Position numbers and translations under genes: made by a program. 64,000 bases of DNA from Labrys monachus (GTDB taxonomy: Bacteria > Pseudomonadota > Alphaproteobacteria > Rhizobiales > Labraceae): the NCBI RefSeq assembly GCF_030814655.1, contig NZ_JAUSVK010000001.1, positions 5,959,001 through 6,023,000 of the forward strand, in the 5' to 3' direction. The first letter of the stretch is position 1. Every line of letters begins with the position of its first letter. The notes beneath the pieces are model-generated. The model ran no database searches and was not told where the DNA came from. It was given only the letters and a program-made list of their open reading frames with translations. This document shows, one piece after another, positions 8,890 to 17,012 of this stretch.

Positions 8890-8989
8890 GTCATTCCGGG
8901 GCGCCCGGAGGGCGAGCCCGGAACCCATGAACACCGTCCTGCCAATGGCGCGATCAGGGGTTCCGGCTTTTCGCTTCAGCCGGAATGAC
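8890..8989. repeat. Intergenic inverted repeat after the polyol operon
   Basis: Outer arms GTCATTCCGG (8890-8899) and CCGGAATGAC (8980-8989) are perfect inverted repeats. Inside them AGCCCGGAACCC and GGGGTTCCGGCT form a second, nearly perfect pair. Elements starting GTCATTCCGG are commonly dispersed in Hyphomicrobiales genomes. It sits between two convergent genes (the HAD gene ending at 8825 and the regulator ending at 9002), where it could act as a bidirectional terminator. Confidence 0.65.
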
Positions 8990-9001
8990 GGGCTCTGCGG
9001 T

Positions 9002-9709
9002 TCAGCCTGAAACCATGATGCCTTGATTGCGCTCCTGCGCAGCCTTGCCGAACGCAGCCGTGATCACCGGCAGCTTGCTGCGGATGTGCCGGCGCATGAG
9101 GGCGCCGAGGGCGAGACCGTCGCGGGCGCGCAGGAATTTCAGCATCTCGCCGTGATCCTGGATGGCGTGGACCCATTGCTCCGGCGTCTTGTTGGCCGAA
9201 TAGCGCGCCCGCTGGATGCGCCCGGCCATCATGGCATAGACGCCCTGCAGGGCGGTGTTGCGCGAGGCCAGCATGATCGCTTCGTGGATCTGGCGGTTGA
9301 AGGCGAAATAGCGCGGCGCATCCTGCGCCCTCCACGCCTCGACCATGGTCTCCTGCATCCGCTCGAGCGCCGCGATCTCGGTGTCGGTGATGTGGCTGCA
9401 GGCGAGCTCGCCGGCTGCGCCCTCGAGCGCGGCGACTACTTCGAGGACGTCCTCGACCTCCCGCGTCGACAGGGCGGTGACGCGGGCCCCGCGGTTGGGG
9501 AGAAGCTCGAGCAGCCCCTCGGCCGCCAGCAGCTTGATGGCCTCGCGCAGCGGCGTGCGCGAAATGTCGAAGCGCTTGCACAGCGCCGCCTCGTTGACGC
9601 GGGAGCGCGGCTCCAGCTCTCCCGACAGGATGAGGTCGCGCAGACGCGCGACGACCTCGTCATGCAGATAGCGGCGGCTGATCGTCGAAGGAAACTCCGC
9701 GAGCGTCAT
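9002..9709 (-). CDS. GntR family transcriptional regulator, FadR/FCD subfamily
   Basis: DNA-binding regulator of 235 residues. The N-terminal winged helix contains the expected GntR helix-turn-helix, with CKRFDISRTPLREA as recognition region and LLELLPNRGARVT as wing. The C-terminal all-helical FCD domain carries metal/ligand histidines in FNRQIHEA and AIQDHGEM. The start at 9709 (MTLAEF) is chosen because the residues before it do not match the family. It is transcribed away from the aminotransferase gene with a 195-nt shared control region, so it probably regulates that operon and itself. FCD regulators usually respond to small organic acids. Confidence 0.88.
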   Translation of the reverse strand: MTLAEFPSTISRRYLHDEVVARLRDLILSGELEPRSRVNEAALCKRFDISRTPLREAIKLLAAEGLLELLPNRGARVTALSTREVEDVLEVVAALEGAAGELACSHITDTEIAALERMQETMVEAWRAQDAPRYFAFNRQIHEAIMLASRNTALQGVYAMMAGRIQRARYSANKTPEQWVHAIQDHGEMLKFLRARDGLALGALMRRHIRSKLPVITAAFGKAAQERNQGIMVSG

Positions 9710-9845
9710 GTCTCTCCGTTCCGGTGGATCGGCAATGCCGCTCCAAACTATCGCATTCGGCCGGTGATCGTCACCCCGGACCGCGCCCGCGCGACGATGC
9801 CGCAAACGCCCGATCCCCTCCTCTCTAGCAAAGCCCCGAATTATC

Positions 9846-9862
9846 GCAATTCATAATATTGC
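9846..9862. promoter_or_regulatory. 17-bp palindrome in divergent promoter (candidate operator)
   Basis: GCAAT-N7-ATTGC, a perfect inverted repeat in an AT-rich patch (about 9838-9880) between the divergent FCD regulator and the aminotransferase gene. Palindromes of the same total length recur at 11155 and 11220 before the ECF transporter. The position suits binding by the adjacent GntR regulator. Confidence 0.45.
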
Positions 9863-9904
9863 ATTCATTATTCACATAAGGGATAAATCGAGGGAAACGC
9901 CGTG

Positions 9905-11131
9905 ATGGGCATGGCGTCCCAGAAAGATCTCACGCCGATGCCCCGTGTGCCAGGACGACCCTTCCTCCAGATTCCCGGGCCGACGAATACGCCGCTGCGC
10001 GTTCTGGCCGCGATCGCCCAGCCGACCATCGACCATCGCGGCCCGACGTTCCAGAAGCTGGCGCGCTCGGTGCTGGAGCGTATCCGCGGCGTGTTCGGCA
10101 CCACGCAGCCGGTCATCATCTATCCGGCCTCCGGCACCGGCGCCTGGGAAGCCGCGCTCGTCAACACGCTGTCGCCGGGCGACCGCATCCTGATGGCCGA
10201 GACCGGCCATTTCGCCACGCTGTGGAGCCGGATGGCGCGCCGGCTGGGCCTCGACGTCGACCTCCTGCCCGGCGACTGGCGGTCCGGCGTCGATGCCGCC
10301 CGCATCGAGGCGCAGCTGCGCGCGGACGGCGAACGGCGGATCCGGGCGGTGGCCGTGGTCCATAACGAGACCTCGACCGGCGTGACCTCGGACATCGCCG
10401 CCGTGCGCCGGGCGATCGACCGGGCCGGCCATCCCGCCCTGCTGCTCGTCGACACCATTTCCTCGCTCGGCTCGATCGACTACCGCCACGACGAATGGGG
10501 TGTCGACGTCACCGTCGGGGGTTCGCAGAAGGGCCTGATGCTGCCGCCCGGCCTCAGCTTCAACGCCGTTTCCCCGACGGCGAGGGCCGCATCCGCGACG
10601 GCCGGGATGCCGCGCGCCTTCTGGGACTGGGAGGAGATGCTGGCATCGAACGACAAGGGCTTCTTCCCCTACACGCCGTCCACCAACCTCCTCCAGGGCC
10701 TCGCGGTCGCCCTGGACATGCTGGAGGAGGAAGGCATGGACGCCGTGTTCCGGCGCCATTTGCGGGCGGCGGACGCGGTCCGACGCTGCGTGCGGCATTG
10801 GGGCTTCGACATCCAGGCCGCCGATCTCCGCGAGGCGTCCGCCGCGCTGACGGCCGTGCGCCTGCCGGCCGGATATTCGGCCGATGCGCTGCGCGCCACG
10901 ATCCTGGACCAGTCCTCGGTGTCGCTCGGCAACGGGCTCGGGCAGCTCACGGACCGGGTGTTCCGCATCGGCCATCTCGGCGACTTCAACGACCCCACTT
11001 TGCTCGGCATCCTCGCCGCCATCGAGATGGGCCTCGGCGCCTGCGGCATTCCCCACCGCAGCGGCGGCGTCGAGAGTGCGCTGGCGGCGCTGCTGGGCGC
11101 GGACACGCCGACGGCCGCCGCCGCGGAGTAG
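9905..11131 (+). CDS. Class V aminotransferase, serine-glyoxylate aminotransferase (SgaA)-like
   Basis: PLP-dependent aminotransferase of 408 residues. The N-terminal PGPTNTP, the ASGTGAWE cofactor region, VHNETSTGVTSDI, the PLP aspartate in LLLVDTISSLGS and the catalytic lysine in GSQKGLMLPPG match methylotroph serine-glyoxylate aminotransferase closely; the C-terminus FRIGHLGDFN is also characteristic. Family members move an amino group between serine, alanine or ureidoglycine and glyoxylate. An ATG at 9905 preceded by AGGGAA is preferred to the GTG three bases earlier. In this cluster it may salvage the amino group of a glycine- or glyoxylate-forming breakdown pathway. Confidence 0.82.
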   Translation: MGMASQKDLTPMPRVPGRPFLQIPGPTNTPLRVLAAIAQPTIDHRGPTFQKLARSVLERIRGVFGTTQPVIIYPASGTGAWEAALVNTLSPGDRILMAETGHFATLWSRMARRLGLDVDLLPGDWRSGVDAARIEAQLRADGERRIRAVAVVHNETSTGVTSDIAAVRRAIDRAGHPALLLVDTISSLGSIDYRHDEWGVDVTVGGSQKGLMLPPGLSFNAVSPTARAASATAGMPRAFWDWEEMLASNDKGFFPYTPSTNLLQGLAVALDMLEEEGMDAVFRRHLRAADAVRRCVRHWGFDIQAADLREASAALTAVRLPAGYSADALRATILDQSSVSLGNGLGQLTDRVFRIGHLGDFNDPTLLGILAAIEMGLGACGIPHRSGGVESALAALLGADTPTAAAAE

Positions 11132-11154
11132 GGGGCTTTGTCTAAAATTTGGAC

Positions 11155-11171
11155 TGCATATTATTTATGCA
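11155..11171. promoter_or_regulatory. 17-bp palindrome upstream of ECF transporter
   Basis: TGCATA-N5-TATGCA, a perfect inverted repeat starting 24 nt after the aminotransferase stop. It is AT-rich against a GC-rich background and resembles the palindromes at 9846 and 11220 in length and composition. Confidence 0.45.
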
Positions 11172-11219
11172 ATCAAGCAGCCTTTTGGTGACATCTTCAA
11201 CTGTCCCACCCGAAAAATT

Positions 11220-11236
11220 GAATGCATTATTCATTC
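11220..11236. promoter_or_regulatory. 17-bp palindrome upstream of ECF transporter (second copy)
   Basis: GAATG-N7-CATTC, a perfect inverted repeat 65 nt (start to start) downstream of the 11155 palindrome and 145 nt before ykoE. The paired spacing suggests cooperative binding or looping by one regulator. The 250-nt leader lacks recognisable TPP riboswitch core motifs. Confidence 0.4.
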
Positions 11237-11381
11237 GGCGATCGGACAGAGGGTGCGAGGGGCTCTTCTGAAGGCGGCTTGCCGCAATGTCGGAAACCTG
11301 AACAAACGAGGTCGATCGCAGCGGATACCGGCTCCTGCCGGCGCACGCACTGGCTCTCATTCAAGCTGCGAGGCACTTCCT

Positions 11382-12074
11382 ATGACTGTTGGCATTATCT
11401 ATCTGATCGTCGCCGTCATCGGCGTGGTCCTGGCGGCGATCGCCTATTTCATGAACCGCACGAGCGGGAAATTCTTCGTCAGCTTCACGCTGATGGAGAT
11501 CGTGATCATGGCGATCATCGGCGTGATCAACGGCGTGCTCGGCACGCCCAACGCCATGCTCGGCCGCCTCTTCATGACCTTCTCCGGCAGCTACGGCTTC
11601 CTGGCCTTCGCCGCGGTCTGCGGCGGCTTCTACATCTCCGGCCCGCTCTGCGGCTACATCATCCGCAAGCCGGGCGCGGCCACCATCGCCGAGACCATGA
11701 ACGGCGTGGCGCAGGTGCTGTCGGGCAATCCGAACGGCATCATGGTGCTCGGCGCCGGCTTCCTTCAGGGCTTCATGTCGGATCTCGGCTTCGCCTTCTA
11801 CGGCTACAAGAAGTGGACGCTGTCGGTGCTCGCCCTCTCCGGCGCCCTCGCCCCGCTCCTGCAGCAGATCCCGGAAGTCTATTTCTTCGGCGTCGGCGAC
11901 ATGGGCATCAGCTACAATCTCCTCGCCCTCATCATCCGCATGGCGAGCGGCGCGGTCTATGCGATCATCCTCGTCAAGCCGATCGCCCTTGCGCTCGCCC
12001 GTGCCGGCGTGCTGCGCGGCACCGCCCTCGCCACGGCCGAATCGCCCGTCCAGCCGCAACGGTCGCCGGCCTGA
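11382..12074 (+). CDS. ykoE: ECF transporter substrate-binding (S) component, YkoE family
   Basis: Integral membrane protein of 230 residues with about five or six hydrophobic segments; it is the membrane subunit that captures the substrate for an energy-coupling-factor importer. YkoE-type S components are linked to hydroxymethylpyrimidine/thiamine uptake. The start at 11382 gives the expected amphipathic first helix, and the stop overlaps the ATPase start (TGATG). The three-gene order S, double ATPase, T matches ykoEDC exactly. In contrast to thiamine-regulated ykoEDC operons, it lies within catabolic genes and behind palindromes rather than a riboswitch, so a pyrimidine-like growth substrate is plausible. 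Confidence 0.8.
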   Translation: MTVGIIYLIVAVIGVVLAAIAYFMNRTSGKFFVSFTLMEIVIMAIIGVINGVLGTPNAMLGRLFMTFSGSYGFLAFAAVCGGFYISGPLCGYIIRKPGAATIAETMNGVAQVLSGNPNGIMVLGAGFLQGFMSDLGFAFYGYKKWTLSVLALSGALAPLLQQIPEVYFFGVGDMGISYNLLALIIRMASGAVYAIILVKPIALALARAGVLRGTALATAESPVQPQRSPA

Positions 12075-13987
12075 TGGACAACGCAGCGGGAAACGGTGCC
12101 ATGGCCCTTGCAGTCGATCCCGCCGTGGAGGCTGCGCCCCCGCGCAGCCTCCACCCTCCCGCGGACGCGCCCGCAATCCCGGCGATGCAGGGCGGGGCGG
12201 CCGCCGCGGCGATGCCGGGGCATGAGCATGCGATCGAGATCCGCGCCGTTTCCTACGCTTACGAAGGCGAGGCGAACTACGTCCTCGACAATGTCTCGCT
12301 GACGGTCGACGAGGGCGAGTTCGTCCTCATCCTCGGCCCGAGCGGCTGCGGCAAGAGCACGCTGCTGCAGCTCCTCAACGGTACGATCCCGCATACCCTC
12401 AAAGGCACGCTGTCGGGCGAGGTCACCGTCTACGGCAAGCCCGTCGCCACCACCAAGGTCGCCACCTTCGCCACCGAAGTCGGCATGGTGTTCCAGGATC
12501 CCGAGGCGCAGATCATCAACACGCGGGTGCGCGACGAAGTGTGCTTCGGGCTGGAGAATCTGTGCCGCCCCGCCGCCGAGATCCTGCAGCGCCAGGCCGA
12601 GGCGCTGGATTTCGTCGGCCTCGACGGCTTCGGCGACCGCTCGATCTTCGATCTCTCCGGCGGCCAGAAACAGCGCGTGAGCATCGCCGCCGTGCTCGCG
12701 GCGCGGCCGCGGCTGCTCGTCCTCGACGAGCCCACCGCCAATCTCGATCCGGCCGGTATGGCCGAGATCTTCGCCGTGCTGGAAAAGCTCAACCGCGAGG
12801 CCGGCACCACCATCGTCATGGTCGAGCACCGCGTCGACGAGCTCGCCGACCGCGTCTCGCGCGTGGTGATGATGGACCGCGGCACCGTCGTCTTCGACGG
12901 CACGCCGCGCGAAGCCTTCTCCCAGCGCCGGACCGCCCATTCCGAGGAGCAGGGCACGGTGCCGACCAGCGCCTGGTTCCCGCAGGCCTGCGAATTCGCG
13001 CTGGCGCTGTCCGACGCCATGGGCTTTCCGCTTGCCGCCGCCGACATGCCGCTGAATGTCGGCGAAGCCGTGCAGTTCGCCGAACGCCATCTCGGCGAGG
13101 GCATGCCGCCGGCACTGCCGGCCGCCGTTCCCGCCGGCGAGGAGGTCGCCCCCTTCCTGCGCGTCGTCGACCTGCGCTTCGGCTATGAGCGCAAGCTGCC
13201 GATCCTCGCCGACATCTCCTTCGACCTCGGCCGCGGCGAGATGATCGCGCTGTGCGGGCGCAACGGCTCGGGCAAGACCACGCTCGCCCGCCTGCTGATG
13301 CACATCAACCCGCCGCCGCGCGGCACCATCCTGCTGGAAGGCAAGGATATCGCCGGCCTCACCGCCCGCGACATCGCCGCCGAGATCGGCTACGTCTTCC
13401 AGAATCCGGACCATCAATTCGTCACCGACCGGGTGTGGGACGAGATCGCCTACGGCCTGCAGGTCCGCGGCTATTCCGAGGCGGCGATCAAGGAGCGCGT
13501 CGACGAGGTGCTCGGCATCGTCGACCTGCAGCGCTACCGCGACCGCTCGCCCTTCTCGCTCAGCCTCGGCGAACGCCGCCGCCTCAGCGTCGCCACCATG
13601 CTGGTGCTGGAGCCGCATCTGCTCGTGCTCGACGAGCCGACGATCGGCCAGGACCATGAACGCGCCCAGCAGCTCATGGGCCTGATGGCGCGCCTGCGCG
13701 AACGCTACCGCACCACCATCCTGATGATCACCCATGACGTCCGCCTCGTCGCCGAATGGGCCGACAGGGCGCTGGTGATCAGCCGCGGCAGGCTCCTGTT
13801 CGACGGCCGGCCGGAGGCGATGTTCGCCGATTCCGGCCTCATCCAGGAAGCGGGGCTGCTGGTGCCGCCCGTCTTCGAGATCAGCCGCGCCCTCGCCAAC
13901 CTGCATCCGGAAAGCGCGGTGCGCCCGACCCTTTCCCTCGCCGACCTCGCCGGCACCATCGCCGGACCCCAGAGGACGCCCGCATGA
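12074..13987 (+). CDS. ykoD: ECF transporter tandem ATPase (YkoD-like)
   Basis: Single chain of 637 residues carrying two full ABC ATPase domains. Domain 1 has Walker A GPSGCGKST, signature LSGGQKQR, Walker B LLVLDEPTANLD and H-loop VEHRV; domain 2 has GRNGSGKTT, signature LSLGERRR, LLVLDEPTIGQD and THDVR. The weaker second signature is common in fused CbiO/EcfA proteins. About 60 alanine- and proline-rich residues precede domain 1, so the true start may be slightly downstream, for example an ATG at about 12101. Both neighbouring genes overlap it by one to four bases. It energises import of the YkoE ligand. Confidence 0.85.
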   Translation: MDNAAGNGAMALAVDPAVEAAPPRSLHPPADAPAIPAMQGGAAAAAMPGHEHAIEIRAVSYAYEGEANYVLDNVSLTVDEGEFVLILGPSGCGKSTLLQLLNGTIPHTLKGTLSGEVTVYGKPVATTKVATFATEVGMVFQDPEAQIINTRVRDEVCFGLENLCRPAAEILQRQAEALDFVGLDGFGDRSIFDLSGGQKQRVSIAAVLAARPRLLVLDEPTANLDPAGMAEIFAVLEKLNREAGTTIVMVEHRVDELADRVSRVVMMDRGTVVFDGTPREAFSQRRTAHSEEQGTVPTSAWFPQACEFALALSDAMGFPLAAADMPLNVGEAVQFAERHLGEGMPPALPAAVPAGEEVAPFLRVVDLRFGYERKLPILADISFDLGRGEMIALCGRNGSGKTTLARLLMHINPPPRGTILLEGKDIAGLTARDIAAEIGYVFQNPDHQFVTDRVWDEIAYGLQVRGYSEAAIKERVDEVLGIVDLQRYRDRSPFSLSLGERRRLSVATMLVLEPHLLVLDEPTIGQDHERAQQLMGLMARLRERYRTTILMITHDVRLVAEWADRALVISRGRLLFDGRPEAMFADSGLIQEAGLLVPPVFEISRALANLHPESAVRPTLSLADLAGTIAGPQRTPA

Positions 13988-14796
13988 ACCGCTCCACCGC
14001 CTTCCAGTTCCGGGCCGGGAACTCCTTCTTCCACCACCTCGACCCGCTGACCAAGCTCGCCTGGCTCGTCGGCGTCTCCCTCCTCGCCTTCGGCGCCTAT
14101 ATCGGCTGGGTGCAGATCGTCGTCACGCTGGCGATCCTGTTCACCGCCTTCGCGCTCGCCGGCCTGTCCTTCGCGGTCGTCTTCCGCGGCACCTGGCTGT
14201 TCGGCCTCGCCTGCCTGAGCTTCCTGGTGATCCAGACCCTGACGCTGCCCGGCACGCATGTCGCCTTCCGCATCTTCGGCCATCCGATCTATGCCGAGAG
14301 CGCCGACTACGCCATCGCCTCGGCGCTGCGCATCTATGCCATCATCCTGTCCTCGCTCGTCTTCGTCAGCACCACCGATCCGCGCGAGCTGGCGATCGCG
14401 CTGGTGACGCAGATCCGCGTGCCCTACCGCATCGCCTACGCCTTCTTCATCGCGCTGCGCATCATCCCGACCATCGAGGAGGAGATCAAGACGATCCGCG
14501 CCGCCCAGTCGGTGCGCGGCGTGGTGCGCAAGGGCGGCATCGCCGGACGCATCGGTGAGACCAAGCGCTATGCCATGCCGCTCCTGGTGGGCAGCCTGCG
14601 CAAGGCGTCGATGATGGTGATCTCGATGGAGGCGCGCGCCTTCGGCGCCTATCCCCAGCGCACCTTCGTCGAGGCGCCGCGCATGACGGCCGCCGGCATG
14701 GCGGTGTGCACGCTGATGCTCGCCCTCGTCCTGGCCTGGTATGCCGCCATCTTGCTCGGCTATGTCCATTCCTTCTACGTCTTCGCGCCGGCCTGA
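13984..14796 (+). CDS. ykoC: ECF transporter transmembrane (T) component, YkoC-like
   Basis: Integral membrane coupling protein of 270 residues. It begins with the typical HHLDPLTKLAWL segment, has several hydrophobic helices and carries two short alanine/arginine motifs near the C-terminal half (AAQSVRGV and MEARAFGAY), which transmit movement from the ATPases in EcfT proteins. The ATG overlaps the ATPase stop (ATGA). With ykoE and ykoD it forms a complete importer. Confidence 0.85.
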   Translation: MNRSTAFQFRAGNSFFHHLDPLTKLAWLVGVSLLAFGAYIGWVQIVVTLAILFTAFALAGLSFAVVFRGTWLFGLACLSFLVIQTLTLPGTHVAFRIFGHPIYAESADYAIASALRIYAIILSSLVFVSTTDPRELAIALVTQIRVPYRIAYAFFIALRIIPTIEEEIKTIRAAQSVRGVVRKGGIAGRIGETKRYAMPLLVGSLRKASMMVISMEARAFGAYPQRTFVEAPRMTAAGMAVCTLMLALVLAWYAAILLGYVHSFYVFAPA

Positions 14797-14826
14797 GAGC
14801 GGGGCGAGGACGGACGGGAACGGCGC

Positions 14827-15873
14827 ATGAAGCTCGGAACCTTCGAACGGCAGGGGCATCGCTTCGTGGGCGTGGTGGCGCCCGGCGAGCGCCATGCCTT
14901 CGACGTGGCCGCCGCCCAGGCGGCGACCGGCTCCGCCCCCGACGCCGCCCTGCGCACCATGCTGGACCTGATCGACGCCGGCGAGGCCGGCCTCGACCGG
15001 GTGCGCCGCCTGGCGGAGCGCGAAGGCGCAGAGGCGGCCTTCCTGGTGCCGCTCGACGCGGTCGCCTTCCTGCCTCCCGTGCCGGAGCCGCGGCAACTGC
15101 GCGAAGCCGCCCTCTTCCCCGGCCATATCCGCCACGCGCCCATCGGCATGCGCCGGGTTGCCGCCTTCCTCGAAGGGCGTGCGCCGACGCCGGAGGAATT
15201 GCAGCCGCTGCCGGCCGTGCCGCCGGTGTTCGTCGACCGCCCGGTCTCCTATTTCCAGAACCGGCTGAACGTCGTCGGCCACCGGGCCGTGGTGCAATGG
15301 CCGCAGGCGAGCCGGGTGATGGATTTCGAGCTCGAATTCGGCCTCTTCCTCGGCCGGGGCGGGCGCAACATCCGCCCCGCCGAGGCGAGCCGCTGCATCT
15401 TCGGCTACACCCTCTACAACGACATGTCGGCGCGCGACTTCCAGCTCGTCGAGAGCCGATCCGGCTTCGGCCCCTCGAAATCCAAGAGCTTCGACGGCGC
15501 CAACGCCATGGGCCCGTGGATCGTCACCCCCGACGAGATCCCCGATCCCTACGCCCTCGCCCTGGAAGCCCGCGTCAATGGCGAGCTCTGGGCCAGCGGC
15601 ACCTCCGCCGGCATGCTGCACAGCTTCGAGGACCTCATCGTCCACTTCTCCAGGGACGAGACGCTCCAGCCCGGCGAGTTCCTCGCCTCCGGCACCGCCG
15701 CCGGCGGCACGGGGCTGGAGATCGGCCGCTTCCCGCAGGACGGCGACATGGTCGAGCTCGTCGCCGACTCGATCGGCACCCTCGCCAACCGGCTCGTCCG
15801 CATCCGCGGCGCGGACGCCGCCGAAATTTCCGCTTGCGCGGAAACCCCAATCACGCTCTCATCAGACGTCTGA
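14827..15873 (+). CDS. Fumarylacetoacetate hydrolase (FAH) family protein
   Basis: Metal-dependent hydrolase or decarboxylase of 348 residues. The C-terminal two thirds hold the FAH fold: FQNRLNVVGH, the acidic metal ligands in MDFELEFGLFLG, YNDMSARDFQ and MGPWIVTPDEI. An N-terminal domain of about 100 residues, typical of the longer family members, precedes it. FAH proteins cleave C-C bonds in acylpyruvates or decarboxylate oxo-acids at the end of ring degradation pathways. It follows the ECF importer by 30 nt. The operator at 15861 overlaps its last codons, so the next gene likely starts a new transcription unit. Confidence 0.82.
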   Translation: MKLGTFERQGHRFVGVVAPGERHAFDVAAAQAATGSAPDAALRTMLDLIDAGEAGLDRVRRLAEREGAEAAFLVPLDAVAFLPPVPEPRQLREAALFPGHIRHAPIGMRRVAAFLEGRAPTPEELQPLPAVPPVFVDRPVSYFQNRLNVVGHRAVVQWPQASRVMDFELEFGLFLGRGGRNIRPAEASRCIFGYTLYNDMSARDFQLVESRSGFGPSKSKSFDGANAMGPWIVTPDEIPDPYALALEARVNGELWASGTSAGMLHSFEDLIVHFSRDETLQPGEFLASGTAAGGTGLEIGRFPQDGDMVELVADSIGTLANRLVRIRGADAAEISACAETPITLSSDV

Positions 15874-15881
15874 CGTCTGAT
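15861..15881. promoter_or_regulatory. Operator before ring-opening amidohydrolase
   Basis: Perfect inverted repeat ATCAGACG-N5-CGTCTGAT. The inner core GACGTCTGACGTCTGAT (15865-15881) recurs at 21588-21604, before the UTRA regulator, with one mismatch. A TTGACT -35-like hexamer (15882-15887) follows immediately in both places. The arrangement predicts repression by the regulator at 21652. Confidence 0.7.
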
Positions 15882-15919
15882 TTGACTCGCCCTCGTCCAG
15901 TCATCTCCGGAGTTCGCCC

Positions 15920-17011
15920 GTGCGCGCCGATGTCCACCGCTTCAGTATTGCCGATCCCAGCGACGTCTCAGGCCTCAAGGCCGCCATCGACAGCGGCGCG
16001 ATCGATGCCTCGCAGATCGTCGCGGTCATCGGCAAGACGCACGGCAACGGCCTCGTCAATGATTACACCCGCGGCTATCTCACCCTCTGCCTCTCGATCC
16101 TGATCGGCGAGCGCACCGGCCGTTCGCCGGAAGCCGTGCGCGAGAAGATCCCGTTCGTGTTCTCGGGCGGCGTCGAGGGCGTGCTGTCGCCGCATTACAC
16201 CGTCTTCACCGTCGCGCCGGACGGTGCGGCCGCCGGCGGCGAGCCGGCGCTCGCGATCGGCGTCGCCTTCACCGCGCCGATGCGCCCGTCCGACATCGGC
16301 CGGCAGGCCCAGATCGACGCCATCGCCGCCTCGGTCACCGCGGCCATCGCCGAGGCCGCCATCGAGGAGGTGCATTTCGTGCAGGTCAAGGGCCCGGCCT
16401 TCACGCTCGCCGACATTCTCGAAGACCAGCGCTCCGGCCGTCCGCCCGCCACCGACAATCCCGGCAAGCTGATGAGCTTCGGCCGCGCGGCCTGCGCGCT
16501 CGGCGTCGCCAAGGCGCTCGGCGAGGTGCCGGCCGACAAGGCGGTCGAGGCCGCCGTGCTCAAGGATTTCTCGCTCTATTCGTCGGTGGCGTCGATGTCG
16601 GCGGGCGTCGAGGTCGACTGCAACGAGGTGATCGTCGTCGGCATGAGCCGGGCCTGGTCCGGCCCGCTCGCCATCGAGCACACCACCATGACGGACGCGC
16701 TCGACGTCGCCAGCATCCACGCCATGGTGCAGCGCCTCGGCTTTTCGCCTGCCCCGCAGATGGAGGCGGGCCGCGTGCGCGCCGCCTTCATCAAATGCGA
16801 GGCGCAGCGCGACGGCCTCATCCGCGGGCGTCCGCACACCATGCTCAACGACGGCGACATCAACGAGCAGCGCCACATCCGCGGGGCGGTCGGCGCCATC
16901 GCGGCGAGCATCCTCAACGATACCGGCCTGTTCGTGTCCGGCGGCGCCGAGCATCAGGGCCCCGATGGCGGCGGCATGATCGCGGTCATCGCCGACCGGC
17001 CGGACGCCTGA
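15920..17011 (+). CDS. Ring-opening amidohydrolase, cyanuric acid hydrolase/barbiturase family
   Basis: Hydrolase of 363 residues that opens a cyclic imide ring; known members act on cyanuric acid (AtzD/TrzD) or barbituric acid. The protein is made of three similar repeats, each giving a Ser-Lys pair. I place lysines at 39 (IGKTHGNG), 157 (QVKGPAF) and 292 (FIKCEAQ), and serines at 82 (FSGGVEG), about 227 (ASMSAGVE) and 340 (VSGGAEHQGPDGGG). All are preserved, so the enzyme should be active. The GTG at 15920 is used; no better start is nearby. It leads an operon with a flavin monooxygenase and an amidase, which suggests that an oxidised pyrimidine-like ring is made, opened here and then deamidated. 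Confidence 0.9.
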   Translation: MRADVHRFSIADPSDVSGLKAAIDSGAIDASQIVAVIGKTHGNGLVNDYTRGYLTLCLSILIGERTGRSPEAVREKIPFVFSGGVEGVLSPHYTVFTVAPDGAAAGGEPALAIGVAFTAPMRPSDIGRQAQIDAIAASVTAAIAEAAIEEVHFVQVKGPAFTLADILEDQRSGRPPATDNPGKLMSFGRAACALGVAKALGEVPADKAVEAAVLKDFSLYSSVASMSAGVEVDCNEVIVVGMSRAWSGPLAIEHTTMTDALDVASIHAMVQRLGFSPAPQMEAGRVRAAFIKCEAQRDGLIRGRPHTMLNDGDINEQRHIRGAVGAIAASILNDTGLFVSGGAEHQGPDGGGMIAVIADRPDA

Positions 17012-17012
17012 G

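Noticed and set aside
11132-11381. Possible TPP riboswitch before ykoE
   Set aside because: An ACCTGA-like segment exists, but the paired CTGAGA core and the expected helices could not be found by eye.
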